Source: Gnetum montanum (Eukaryota; Streptophyta; Gnetopsida; Gnetales; Gnetaceae). Taken from it: a stretch of DNA of 21,608 nucleotides. This document shows, piece by piece, positions 1 to 9,925 of this stretch. The position numbers were made by a program, and so were the translations under genes. Position 1 is the stretch's first letter. Each line of letters starts with the position of its first letter. Below the pieces are notes generated by a model, which saw only the letters and a list, made by a program, of their open reading frames with translations, did no database searches and was not told the DNA's origin. The stretch is taken from the NCBI GenBank assembly GCA_015680685.1, contig MNCI01014774.1, positions 1,122,375 to 1,143,982 of the forward strand. Reading direction: 5' to 3'.

Positions 1-824
1 TGTCTACGTGGTTCCCTACTCTCCCTACGTCCTTGCCCTTGTCCTCTCTCTCGACTCTCCCGTCGAGGTCTCTCATCTTTCTTACTTTTATCCTCCCCTT
101 TATGTTCATGGTGGCTGCACCCAGATGTGGAAGGAGAGGGTGAGTGATGTGAAGAAGGGGAAGAAGAAGAGGAACCATCGCCATGATGATGTTTCTTGCC
201 TTCTCTTCGGCTGCTACGGTCCCGATTGTGGTGACGATCAAAGTGCTCGTCCTTAGCATGAGTGGTTGTTCCCTCTGTGAACAGTTGGTGTTCACAGGTA
301 TCAAAACTAGGGATATGGATCGTTGATCTTATGTTCTGATACCCTTCCTCCTCACCATCGTTAGGAGGGGAAACATCCTTTGCTAAAGAACCTGTGATAA
401 GGGGTTCCTCATCTCCTATTTCGCTAAGGACGTGTGGGGCTTTGCCCTTCGACAATGTATGTTGGCTCTCTCGCCTTGCATCCCTCATACATTGTAAATC
501 TGTGGGATGATAATCCCTCATATTAGAATCTGTCGCAACGTATTCGACGTAAAGTTCTGTCATGTTGGTCTGTGCCAAAGCACAGAGAAGCATGTTAGGG
601 ACAACACGATCTGGAGGTAACACTATGTTACCAAACAAATCTCTCCAGTGCAACTGTTCATCTTGATGGAGGATAAAGGTAAGATCAGGCACATACTCAT
701 CAGGATGAGTATATGTCACCCTATATTATTTAGGACTTGGCTGATTTTGGTTATGTTTTTTATCTTGCCGACTGTCTCGTGTGTGGTCCTTAGGTGGTGA
801 GTTGCTCTTATGAGAAGAAGGCAT
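1..824 (-). pseudogene. Element C gag N-terminal region, partial, one in-frame stop
   Basis: This is the start of a Ty3/gypsy gag, read on the minus strand from ATG at 824-822 and running off the left edge. It stays in one frame for about 274 codons with a single stop, TAA at 728-726, where element B has CAA (a C-to-T change). It aligns residue by residue with the gag start of element B at 16010. Shared motifs include TFILHQDEQL, GNIVLP and SHHSPSPSTSGC. The C-terminal part seen is rich in His, Arg, Ser and Glu and low in complexity. Gag forms the virus-like particle in the cytoplasm, but the capsid and zinc-knuckle parts lie outside the window. The assignment rests on alignment with B; the function of this N-terminal extension is unknown. 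Confidence 0.8.
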
Positions 825-945
825 TGTTATCGGTGTGCTAATTTACTGTTATATAATTTTTCTTTTGATTAACCCGAAGGTTCATTAAGGCTCACAACGA
901 TGTGAGTGATATCCTTTATGTTCTATTAGGTGCACAAACACTTAG

Positions 946-963
946 TCCTCAGCAACGGCGCCA
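946..963 (-). other. Primer-binding site of element C (tRNA-Asp type)
   Basis: Read on the minus strand this is TGGCGCCGTTGCTGAGGA, one base inside the LTR end. Its first 12 bases match the complement of the plant tRNA-Asp 3' end as I recall it (TGGCGCCGTTGCCGGGGA). It primes minus-strand DNA synthesis. This copy is better preserved than that of element B. Confidence 0.75.
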
Positions 964-964
964 A

Positions 965-996
965 TGATGAGTGGTGAGGTACCTCGCCACTCATCA
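965..996. repeat. 32-bp near-perfect palindrome at the LTR terminus of element C
   Basis: The minus-strand LTR end (GGTACC through CCACTCATCA) is followed directly by its own mirror image. The result is a 32-bp palindrome centred between 980 and 981, with one mismatched pair. LTR homology to elements A and B stops at the central GGTACC, so the rest of C's 5' LTR is missing. Either the LTR was broken and rejoined to an inverted terminus, or two inverted termini were fused. Confidence 0.75.
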
Positions 997-2902
997 ATGA
1001 TGCCAAGGAAGCCAAGAAGCTGATAATGTCATTTTGCAAGCACCAAAAGTGGTGATGCTAACATTAACATTAGCATCACTAACACTTAGTGAAAATTTTG
1101 AAATTTTATCAATGTTAGAATTTTGGGCTATTGAGACCTTGTTTCACTTCTCAACAAGTGTCGAATGTTACTAAGACACCAAAGAAGCTTGGGAGAACAC
1201 ATCCATGAATTAGGTATAAAGTACCTAATTCACAGTCATAAACAATCTTTCGATCGATATAACCCTTAATAAGTTAATGACTATGACATGAAAGGGTACA
1301 CAATTCTAATTGAATATGGACTTAGCCTATCACGCAAGAACTAAAAATGATAATAGAAGTGATGAAAATAATGATTTTAAATACCAAACTTGATAAAACC
1401 TAGTCAAAGAGAACAAAAACTAAGTATAGAAATTAACAATCTAGTAAAGTAAAGTAAAATCTAAGTATGGAAACACAACTAAAAACATAAAATTGATGAG
1501 AAATAAGAGACTTGATATGTGGAAAAGGGTTTAGGATTCCCTTCCAAATGGTTAAAATTGCTTTATTAATGACATTTCAAGTTTTTCTCATATGTAAAGC
1601 CAAAAATACAATGAGATGTTGAAAAATGTATTAGAGAAAAAATGATAATAGAAACTTAGCTTGTGAGTAAATGAATGTTTTTTTTAATGAAAATGAACCT
1701 TTGGGAGATGAGAATATGAGTAGGAATTCTTTAGGCATGGTTCAAAATTAATGTGGAGCTAAAATGGGGCTATTTTAACTAACTGTCTAGCAAGGGACGC
1801 CGAAGTTGAGAAAATTCTAGCTTTGGAACTAGTGACATTGATGCTGAAAAATCCTAACTTTGGATAGGCGATCTAGAAATTGCCTAAGTGATGCTAATGT
1901 TGGGAATAGTATTAGTACATGGGTTGTTAATGGCTTAGGTGCTAAACCAAACTCGTAGACTGCTAAGAGGAGCTATGGTGGCCATGGAGCATGCAAAAAA
2001 TGCAAAGAAGTAGATGTCATGCTTTTATTCTCTTGAAATCTAAAAAAGTGCTCTAGATCTCAAGAAACCAACTCTAAATTTGGGTTTTTATCTCATATTT
2101 ATAGGTTTTAGGTTTTCTAATTTGACCCTAGAGTCAAGTGGAGTTAACTTAAAGTTTGTTTTTGGAAACTTTAACTTAGAAGACTAAATGATGTAGGTCA
2201 TGCAAGTGGTGATGTTGGCATTAGTGTCAACATCACCAGGGAGTTATAAAATTTTTCCATCATTTTTTAGACTACAATTTCGAGTCTCAGGGAGGCTTTT
2301 TGATGCTCAAACTAATGTCAAATTATGTCATGATAGTGGTTACAGGATGTTGAGAAGCTTGTGGACTTGGGAAATATTGTCAAATGCTAATCTTGGTAAT
2401 CTTACTTGATGTTGGTGTTGCCTTGGTAATGCTAACAGTGGTGTTATTATCACTTAGTAATATTTAGTTTTTGAACCAATTCTAACCTTCCAAACTACCT
2501 TCAAGCCTATTAAATTTGACATTTTAGGCCTCAGAAATGATGTTGACTAGTTGCTAGAGTGTTTGAGGGACAAAAAATGGAGTCAAAATCCTAATTTTTG
2601 CAAGTGGCAAAGGGTGTGCTTGGGCCAAAGGTGATGATGCTGATGGCATTAACATTAACATTACATAGAGTTAGAAAAATTTTTCTTTTGGGGTCATCCT
2701 TTGAACTCAACAAAGGGTTTGTTGATGCATAAATTTTGGTCATGCCAACATTGGAAAAACTCGTTTGAGGAAACTATAGCCTAGGGCACCTCCTGTATGG
2801 GTACGGAAACCCGGGAATAGTCTGAGCTGGAAAGAGCTATGTGACCAAGTGATAGAGAGATAGAGAGATAGAAAACATAGAGAGAGATAAAACATAAAAA
2901 AA
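997..2902. other. Non-coding region with scattered degenerate repeats
   Basis: I find no gene here; short open frames have no recognisable motif. The stretch is AT-rich. It contains several degraded copies of a motif built on GTGATGCTAAC...ATTAGCATCAC followed by GTTAGAAAAATTTTTC-like sequence, near 1041, 1890, 2205, 2410 and 2630; a related copy lies near 3690. From 2850 to 2890 there is a short GATAGA-rich run leading into the 159-bp tandem repeat. Probably ancient retrotransposon debris, but no coding domain survives to prove it. Confidence 0.5.
1052..1079. repeat. Inverted repeat, 10-bp arms
   Basis: GTGATGCTAA (1052-1061) and TTAGCATCAC (1070-1079) are exact reverse complements with an 8-base spacer. 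Degenerate versions of the same arms recur at 2205-2235, 2635-2665 and 3690-3715, so this appears to be the best kept copy of a dispersed element. Confidence 0.6.
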
Positions 2903-3332
2903 ACTAAAGGATAGAGAAACAGGAACCACCGACAAGATGCATGGTTGTGTCGCCACAAGAATCATGTGCAGTTGCGATCAAACATCACCAATGCCCTGCG
3001 GACCGCCAACTGCATAAACATCATGCACAAATCCACCATTCACAACATGCCATTTGTTGAAATAAAAGAAGATAGAGAGAAGATCCACCGACAGGATGCA
3101 TGGTTGTGTTGTCGCAAGAATCATGTGTAGTTGCGATCAAACATCACCAATGCCCTGTGAACCGCCAATTGCATAAACCTCATGCACAAATCCACCGTCT
3201 ACCACAAGCCATTTGCTGAAATAAAAGAAGATAGAGAGAAGATCCACCGACAGGATGCATGGTTGTGTTGTCGCAAGAATCATGTGTAGTTGCGATCAAA
3301 CATCACCAATGCCCTGCGAACTGCCAACCGTT
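2903..3332. repeat. 159-bp tandem repeat, about 2.7 copies
   Basis: The segment beginning CCACCGACA(A/G)GATGCATGG recurs at 2926, 3085 and 3244, exactly 159 bases apart each time. Copies two and three are nearly identical; the first has more changes. Homology extends a little upstream to a purine-rich AAATAAAAGAAGATAGAGAG-like block and fades near CTGCCAAC at about 3332. Because 159 is divisible by three, short open frames run across it, but stops interrupt them and no known domain appears. It is not CRISPR-like: units are long and have no distinct spacers. Confidence 0.85.
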
Positions 3333-3731
3333 GTTGCCGCACACACTGCCAACCACCCAGAGAAAGAGGAGGTTCAGTCCATGGCTTCACGGCCCTGGCC
3401 TCACTAGCTTAGGGCTTTCTGGCCTGACTTCTCCTCTCCTCCCTCCAACTCCATCACCTTGATGGCTTTTTATAGCCAATTTTAGGGTTAGGGTAATCCA
3501 TCTTTTTTTTTTCTAATTTTTTATTTTTTATTTTGTTAAATAAACAAAGGCCCCATGCCAAGCATGGGCATGTTGGTACCAACTGGTCAAAAATTGATGC
3601 CATGTTGAGACTACAATAAATGAGTTGTTTGGGATCTTGTGAACTAAAAAGAGGCTAGAAAGCTTTTTTGGTGCAAGTGATGTAGGGATGATTATCTAGA
3701 GGTGACACTATATTAGCGTCACTTGTGATAA
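3333..3731. other. Non-coding gap with telomere-like trace
   Basis: No gene is visible. There is a short CT-rich segment (about 3420-3460), two telomere-type TTTAGGG-like units near 3481-3495, a T-rich run (3502-3537), and a small hairpin with arms CCCATGC and GCATGGG (3552-3568). A degenerate copy of the GTGATG repeat family lies near 3690. Confidence 0.45.
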
Positions 3732-3739
3732 TTAGAAAA

Positions 3740-4292
3740 TTTTTTGTTTTCCAAAATTTCCAGGATTATCAAAACTGATGCTCATATGAATCAAAGTGGT
3801 CTCTAGAGATCTTCGAGAGCTAAAAATATGCCTTCTGATGTGTTTAAGGACTTTCATGATCAAACTTAGATGAAATAATGTCAAAACCATAGGAAAAGAG
3901 TAATCAGTGATAGCTTCCATTAACGTTTGTGCTATTTCGTACCTTCTCTGTGGTACAGTAGTAGGTGCAGTGTTCCAAAACCCTGCGTTGAAGCATAGAC
4001 GGGATTTTTGCATACAATTTCCGGTATACCTTAGGGAAGAACTTCGATGCCGCGTGGGACGAAGCATAATCCTCTGTCAAACAAAGAATCTTATCAAGCA
4101 GTACTTTTCAAGTGAGCTGAAACAATTTTTATCGTTGTCTTCAGGTTCCTTAAGTTCTGCCTTAAGCTTTTTGTGATGTTCCTTACGTTCTGGCTTAAGC
4201 TTTTTGTCATGTTTGTCTTCTTCAGGTTCCTCAAGATCTGCCTTAACCTTTTCATCTTTTTTCGGCTCTTCATGATTTTCTTGCTACTCCAT
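3740..4292 (-). pseudogene. Remnant of a gene with Lys/Glu-rich N-terminus (F-box/LRR-associated, copy 2)
   Basis: From an ATG at 4292-4290 a frame encodes a strongly charged stretch of about 50 residues in which KKLK(A/P)E(L/R)KE-type units repeat imperfectly (4135-4275). Codon 3 is TAG, and another in-frame stop follows near 4075. Downstream (4065-3740) several frames are open in turn, with splice-like TTTGACAG near 4080, so introns or frameshifts are likely. Blocks at 3798-3936 repeat sequence found in copy 1 (5790-5925), but in the opposite order. I see no F-box motif in this copy. Its link to the LRR-bearing copy rests only on the shared blocks. Probably dead. Confidence 0.4.
3798..3936. 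repeat. Permuted duplicate block, copy 2 (order Y-X)
   Basis: Block Y (3798-3890, beginning GGTCTCT and ending ACCAT) is followed by block X (3897-3936, AGAGTAATC to GTGCTATT). Both also occur at 5790-5925 with order X-Y. Plus-strand orientation is the same in both places. Confidence 0.75.
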
Positions 4293-4950
4293 GGCTGTGC
4301 TGTACGTCGTTGAAAGAGATCAAAGCAAAAATAGAGAGAACTTAGTCATGTCTGACAATGAATCGGAAATGTGAGGCAGGAACAAAAAATTTTGCGCTAA
4401 GACCAAATTATACCACGCTGACATTTGAGAATTGAAACCACATTCGGAAGATCACTCAATGTTATAGCTCCATTGTGTCATCGGTTGCATTGACCATTGG
4501 GACTCCGTTGAAGCTTGCATGAATTAAAGATATTGATAATATTTAGTTTATGCTTTTTCGCAAATTTTATTGATGTTTCGTAGTTTGGCTGTTGGACCCT
4601 AAAGGTCTATCTCAGTTTGTCATAACCTTCTACGGGCACTGGCCATCTGGATCATGTGCTTTTGCAGTTGTAGATTTCTACCATTCTGACATTTCTGAAT
4701 TAACCTTGCAAGGAATTCTTCTGCAGTCGTAGATTCTTGTTCTTTGAATTCAGCAAAGGAATTGGCATAAGAAGAAAATTACATAGCCTGTAGCTGATGC
4801 GATTTGAAGATTATCAAGCTAAGAAGGACTTTCAAGCCTTTAGAAATTTCAACTCTGAAGTGGATACTAACTTCTTTAACAGAAATGATTTGTTTGTTGT
4901 CGATTTTAGGATTGTTTATATACTACTTGTTATTTACAAGCCATGAGGCC
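4293..4950. other. Intergenic DNA between the two LRR-gene remnants
   Basis: I recognise no gene. It lies upstream of copy 2 and downstream of copy 1 on the minus strand, so it could hold old 3' or 5' flanking or intron sequence. GCAGT(T/C)GTAGATT occurs twice (about 4664 and 4723), a short direct repeat. Confidence 0.35.
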
Positions 4951-5930
4951 TCATTCTGATAAAACATTTAAAAATAGATCAATCCGCCACAACTTTAAGA
5001 TTAAAATAACAGAGTGTAAATTGTCTACTCTACGTACCTTTATGCAAGCACCTTTGAGACCAAAACGCTCTAAAAATTGAGGCATTTTTAATGTGATCCA
5101 GACCTCGGATGGAAGTGCGTTCAAGTATTTAATTTTCACAATTCTCAACAATGTAAACCGTGACAGAGTGTTCAAACAAGTGGCATCTTCAGCTTAAAAT
5201 TCAATATAGCTCAATATATCTCCATTCCATTCCGCCTTCACCTGCGGCAAAATGTTCATGCGGATGATTCCTTGAAACACTTGTCTTTGGTACAACAGGA
5301 TATATGTTCTAAATGCGGCGTATTCATAACAACACAAACCTCAAAATGAAATTCCTGATGTAAAATTTTTGCAAGCTCGGAGAGGTAACAGATGTAGAAC
5401 AGTCGACGCTCTGTTGGTTACACATAATATCATCACAATTAATTAAATCCATAGATGACAGCGATGGACACTTCTCTATAATCTGTTCCCAACATGCAAA
5501 GTCTTGTATATGCGGAGCCACCAATTTCAAAACCTTAAGGCAAGGAAAGCCTTCAAACGACAATGGAATTTCACTAATTTTTACGTTTTGCAACAACAAT
5601 GTTTTCAAACAACCACACGAAAACATTTTCTAAATTAGTAGGTCCGCGATAACAGAGACAAATTTTGTACATTCTGAAGGACCAGAAATTCCATGACCTT
5701 ACAAAATACATCTGTAGGCGGCAAGTCGTTAAACCGAACAGGTGGCAAATCAAATTGAATGTGTACAAAAATGTATGGACCTTCGGCAAAGAGTAATCCG
5801 TAATAGCTTCCATTAGCATTTGTGCTATTGGTCTCTTGAGACCTTCGAGAACTAAAAATATGCCTTGTGATACTGTTTTTAAGGACTTGCATGCTCAAAC
5901 TTAGATGAAATAATGTCACAACCATACTTG
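4951..5930 (-). pseudogene. F-box/LRR-like (FBD-type) gene remnant, copy 1
   Basis: The best preserved part, 5626-5324, encodes a leucine-rich segment: CLKTLLLQNVKISEIP, then FPCLKVLKL, then CPSLSSMDLINC. This spacing is typical of the leucine-rich repeats in plant F-box/LRR proteins, which select substrates for SCF ubiquitin ligases. Upstream (5925-5635) the frame includes NVQNLSLLSRTY, resembling the NVQ-x-L-x-L block before the repeats in that family. Downstream (5175-4951) a frame with LRIVKIKYLN and MPQFLERFGL may be the FBD-like tail. The parts lie in different frames separated by stops, and no F-box motif is visible. This is therefore a broken or heavily intron-split gene. LRR assignment fairly sure, F-box class tentative. 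Confidence 0.5.
5790..5925. repeat. Permuted duplicate block, copy 1 (order X-Y)
   Basis: Block X (5790-5829) is immediately followed by block Y (5830-5925). The same blocks are reversed in order, not orientation, at 3798-3936. This is expected if a tandem array was cut at different points in the two copies. Confidence 0.75.
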
Positions 5931-6666
5931 TATTGGTTAATGTTGAATTGAAAAAGTATTTAAAACATTGCGGCCTCTTGATGGATGCTCTTGAGGTGTT
6001 GAAGAAGTATCCATCAAGAAGAGAATGATGGATGAATCGATGTACCTACAAAAGAAAAAAGTGGAAAGGAAAAAGAGAAAAAGGGGATGATATTAGCATA
6101 TTGTCAATATAATTGTCATGAGGACAATCCTATGTTGTCGAAGGGGGGCATAGCTAGATCTCCCACATAAGATGACTAGAAAGGTATTGTTAATGATGTT
6201 CACAGTATGTTCCACTCAAGCTCTCAACAAACCCTCACTAGGATATAATTAAATAACTCATTCTTCATTGATGAGCTAATGAAATGAAAGGGAATGAGAT
6301 AAAAAGCGGATTTAGATGAAGAATGAAAGAATATGAGAGAGTAGGGATGAAAAATAAAGTTGCAAAATCAAGAAAATAATAAAATGGGAAAAGAAATGAG
6401 GAACATCACTTATATACCAAGTTGAGATGTTGTGCCATAGAAATGAGGCATGACTCGATCTCACAATCTAATGATATTAATGATTGATAAATTGATGAAT
6501 TGATACATTCTCTTCCTATCCCTCTCAAACTCTATACATTCTCACAAGAAGTAAAGAACACTCATTGCTCTTTGCATGAGGCAAATTAGTTGCAAATATG
6601 CTCACCCAAGGTGTGCTATGGAAGAAATGTTAGTAGAATGGAATAAGTAGAGATTGGAGAATAAAG
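5931..6666. other. Non-coding gap between LRR-gene remnant and microsatellite
   Basis: No gene is visible. A small inverted repeat (CTTGATGGA 5977-5985, TCCATCAAG 6010-6018) and a polypurine run AAGGGGGG at 6141-6148 are the only structures noted. The 3' end and 3' LTR of element D should lie in or below this region, but I could not recognise an LTR boundary. Confidence 0.35.
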
Positions 6667-6671
6667 GTGAA

Positions 6672-6815
6672 GTTGCATGAGAGAGAGGGAGAGAGAGAGA
6701 GAGGGAGGGGTGTGTGTGTGTTTGGGTGTGGGGGCAGGGGGGCATCGGGGGAAGGTGGGGAGCGAGCGGGTTGGTGGTGTGGGTGGGGAGGGGGAGAGGG
6801 AGAGGGAGAGGTTAA
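6672..6815. repeat. Compound microsatellite (GA/GGGA/GT-rich)
   Basis: A GA-rich run (6678-6705) passes into GT-rich (about 6708-6730) and then G-rich GGGAGA-type sequence up to about 6811. The open frame across it is a by-product of the repeat and is not a gene. Confidence 0.85.
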
Positions 6816-6849
6816 AGTAAACCTAACTATCTTTATTAAATGTTATTGA

Positions 6850-9800
6850 TTCAAATTTTAATCTATCTACTATGCTCCGTTATCTATACTCTTGCAAATG
6901 ATGAAGGGACCCTGCTAGTTCTAGGAAAACTTGGAAGTCTTGGCATTATGAAAATGATGTAGGATAAGATCACATTCTTTGATCTCTCTCATTTTGATGT
7001 GCTTGTTATGGCGATGGCACATGACTTCCTAATGATTTCAAATGTTGATTACTACATGCTTGCGGTTTTCTTTAAGAGTGTTAAGCTCAACATAACGCAT
7101 TTTATCATTCTCTTCATCTAACATCAAATTGTTAAAAGTTACACAAAGAGATGGCACATCCAACTACATTGACAACACTGCTTCTGATCCATAGGTAACT
7201 ATGAATGGAATTCAACCAATTACATTTTAGAAGGTGGTTAGGTAGACTTAAAGGATGTGGGATAACTGAGTATGATAATTTCATTGGGATTTTTCAACCA
7301 TGATATTAAACAAGTAGATGAGGGATTTATTGGTTGATTCAACTTAATCATTAAATTGGGAATAATATGAGAATGAGAATGGCTCAATAATTTGGTATTA
7401 ATCACAAAATTCAATAACTAGTTTGCTCTTGAATTGAGGTCCATTATTAGTCACAATGTGTAGGAAAATACCAAAGCAGATGATGATGTGGTCCAAAATG
7501 AAACAACAAATATACATGCATGTTGAAGACTTTAAGGAAATGACTTCAACTCACTTGGTAAAGTGCTCTATTTATGATTTGGTATGTTTTAGTAAGCTTA
7601 ACATGCTAGTTGATGTCATGTATAAACTATCACGGTGTACAACATTGTTTATGGTGTTTTATCCTATATGAATTAAATTTTAAACTTACTTATGGATAAT
7701 TATATTTCTTAACTAATGTTAATTGTTTGTTGTATTTGTTCACTCTTTAGACATGCCTATTCTGCTATATCTATATATTTGTTCTAATTTTTCTAATGTG
7801 AACAACTCAGTATAATATAATAATGAAGATACTTGGTTTAATATTATTCTTTTCTATTACATTCTTTGTTTATATTTTAGGTACAATACATATAACATAT
7901 AGAATTATATAATATTTATGGTGCATGTTTATCATAATTTCAATAGTTATCAAACGTTTTTTAATTCCTTGAACTTGGTGATCTAAACATCATAAAACTT
8001 AACACCTTGATGACTAATGAAAGATGAGGTATTAATAGAACCTATGAGATTCAAGCTCCATTTTTGAAAAGGCCATACAATTTGCAAAGTCCTAAGCTCT
8101 TAAGATGGTACATAAATTAGTGGAGCATGAAATTGACATTTATGCTAAATTTTAACTATTGTATGCACATCCTTAGACATCAAAGGTCATTAGTAACCTA
8201 GTGAGATAATATGAGTTACAAGATATTGTGATCCTAAGTGACCACCACATGTATCTAAATGAACCTATTCTAGGACCATTTGCACTTCATTGTGACTTAG
8301 ATAATGTAAAAAAATACTAGATGAAGAAATATGACATAAAATACTAGGATCTATAATATAGAAATATTTAGAATGTTTACAGAGACCATCTTATAGAGAT
8401 GAAGATAAATTTTCAAGAGTCTATCTAGTTTGCAAGTATTGTTCATCTTCTTGTAAGTTAACTAAGCTAATGCATTGTGTATTTGTAAGAGTGGTGGGTG
8501 TATCTTGCATTGAGTGAGGTAAATGATGGAAAATAGGATTCATTAACAAGTATGCTTTTCGAATGATAGATATGCATAAAAAACATTCATCAAACTAAGA
8601 AATAAGCTTCTTAACTAAGTTGAGATAAGGTTAAATGTGTTTATTCTTACAAGCATATTCATTATTTACTTCATGTATGATCAATTGAGAATCACCATAA
8701 ACTAAAAGCCTTTTTATTCCTAGTTAGATAGCTAGAAATAATCATTGATTAAGATACTCATACATGGCAATGTTCTTTGTACCAAGAAAATCAAATTTAT
8801 AAGTTTGAAAAATTGGATCCATACCCTTGTGATAAAGGAAGCAAGACATGCTAGAACCTTGACTAGTGTAATTCAAAGTCCTCATGTGTTAACGTTATGG
8901 TTAGAAGCAGACTGATTACATTTTCAATTGGTTCCTTAGGAGGAGGTTGAATAGTTACAATATATGGTTCTAATAATTGAGTTCATGTGAGGAGATACAC
9001 TATGGTTGGCCCTTGATAGAATGTTGGGTAAGGTAGGATAAATTAAACTCACTAAGAAGTATTTTTCATTTTGTCATGCAGTTGTTATTATAGGGGTTAG
9101 AAGTAATAGATTGTAGAACATTTTCTTGGTAGATCACATGAATCTTTACCCCTAGTAGGTAGTATCTCCATTTCTTAAGGGTAAAGACAAGGCCTAAGAA
9201 AGATTTTTTCATGTTCATGTATCACATTTCACAATTAGATAAGGGATGGAGGATGTAATAAATAGGAATATCTATACCATCTTTATGTCATTGACAAAGC
9301 ATGGTTGTAATGGAATGATTAGACTTGTAAAGGTAGAGATAGAAAGAAAGATTGAATTTAGTGGGATGAAGGAATGGTAGATTGGTGAGAGCATGCTTGA
9401 TTGCATGAAAGACCTCTCATTACTTCAAGTCCTAGTTAAAAGTAGTTAATTTTTTAAGGATATGAGATAGAAGGTGAAATTGATCAATAAAGTCATATAT
9501 GAAATGACGAATGGATTGGAGTCTAGCTTGCAAAATATGCATGTCATTAAGATACTTGGGTAGTAGAAGGTTTAAAATTGCTTTGAATTTATTAGGGTCT
9601 ACCATGATATCCTTGGCCAAAACCAAGAATCCTAGCATTTTGCATATTCCTACACCAAATATGCACTTTTTGAGATTTAAGTGAAGGTTGTATTGGTTGC
9701 ATTGGTTGAAGACTATTTCAAGATTAGCTAGATGATTAGTAGCTAGGATGGAATTGACAATTAGATCATTTACATAGTCATCAATAATTTTAAACATCAT

Positions 9801-9925
9801 ATCATTAAATATGAAAGTCATGACTGGTTGATATGTTGCTCTAGCATTCTTAAGCTTGAAAGGAATCTTTGTGTAACAAAAGGTTCCCCATGGAATCATA
9901 AAGGTTGTGAAACATTATTTCTCAA
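6850..9925 (-). pseudogene. pol: Element D pol remnant: Ty3/gypsy RT, RNase H, second RNase H, integrase
   Basis: On the minus strand: reverse transcriptase (9925-9432) with PWGTFCY, KNARATYQ and DDYVNDL, a decayed form of the usual YVDDL active site; RNase H and connection region with KWRYYLL and TKWKILLSEF (about 9190-9010); a second RNase H with NIAMYE and LGIKRLLVYGDSQLI (about 8790-8679); the integrase zinc region with HKCQFHAPLIYVP (8145-8106); the integrase core with NNGPQFKSKLVIEFC (7454-7405); and the integrase tail with PFIVTYGSEAV (7213-7190) and KMREIKECDLIL. The order RT-RNase H-RNase H-integrase is typical of plant Tat-lineage elements (inference). Many stops and frameshifts show it is long dead. 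Its upstream part was cut off by insertion of element A at 9926. Confidence 0.9.
7572..7995. mobile_element. AT-rich insertion in element D integrase, possible MITE
   Basis: In D, integrase homology stops after the IGSI...GVKF segment near 7996 and resumes at the FTK-VEVISLK segment near 7571. In related integrases these are about 20 residues apart. The 424 intervening bases are very AT-rich and non-coding. They begin with TTATGAT and end with ATCATAA, a 7-bp inverted match. No target duplication is evident, so the boundaries and class are tentative. Confidence 0.4.

Noticed and set aside
8-256. Open frame of 82 codons on the plus strand
   Set aside because: Antisense to the element C gag, which explains the open frame.
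2926-3332. CRISPR-like regular repeat
   Set aside because: 159-bp units are directly adjacent with no variable spacers; an ordinary tandem repeat in plant DNA.
3481-3496. Telomere-type TTTAGGG units
   Set aside because: Only two imperfect units; no array.
6112-6180. LTR boundary of element D or another element at the AAGGGGGG run
   Set aside because: No TG...CA terminus pair or second LTR copy could be matched, and orientation would be plus while D is minus.
6667-6849. Open frame of 60 codons, Gly/Glu-rich
   Set aside because: Pure product of the GA/GT microsatellite.
6000-6850. Evidence that D is the autonomous partner of the gag-pro family
   Set aside because: No TGATG...CATCA terminus, GCGATATCGC cluster or matching polypurine tract was found downstream of D's integrase.
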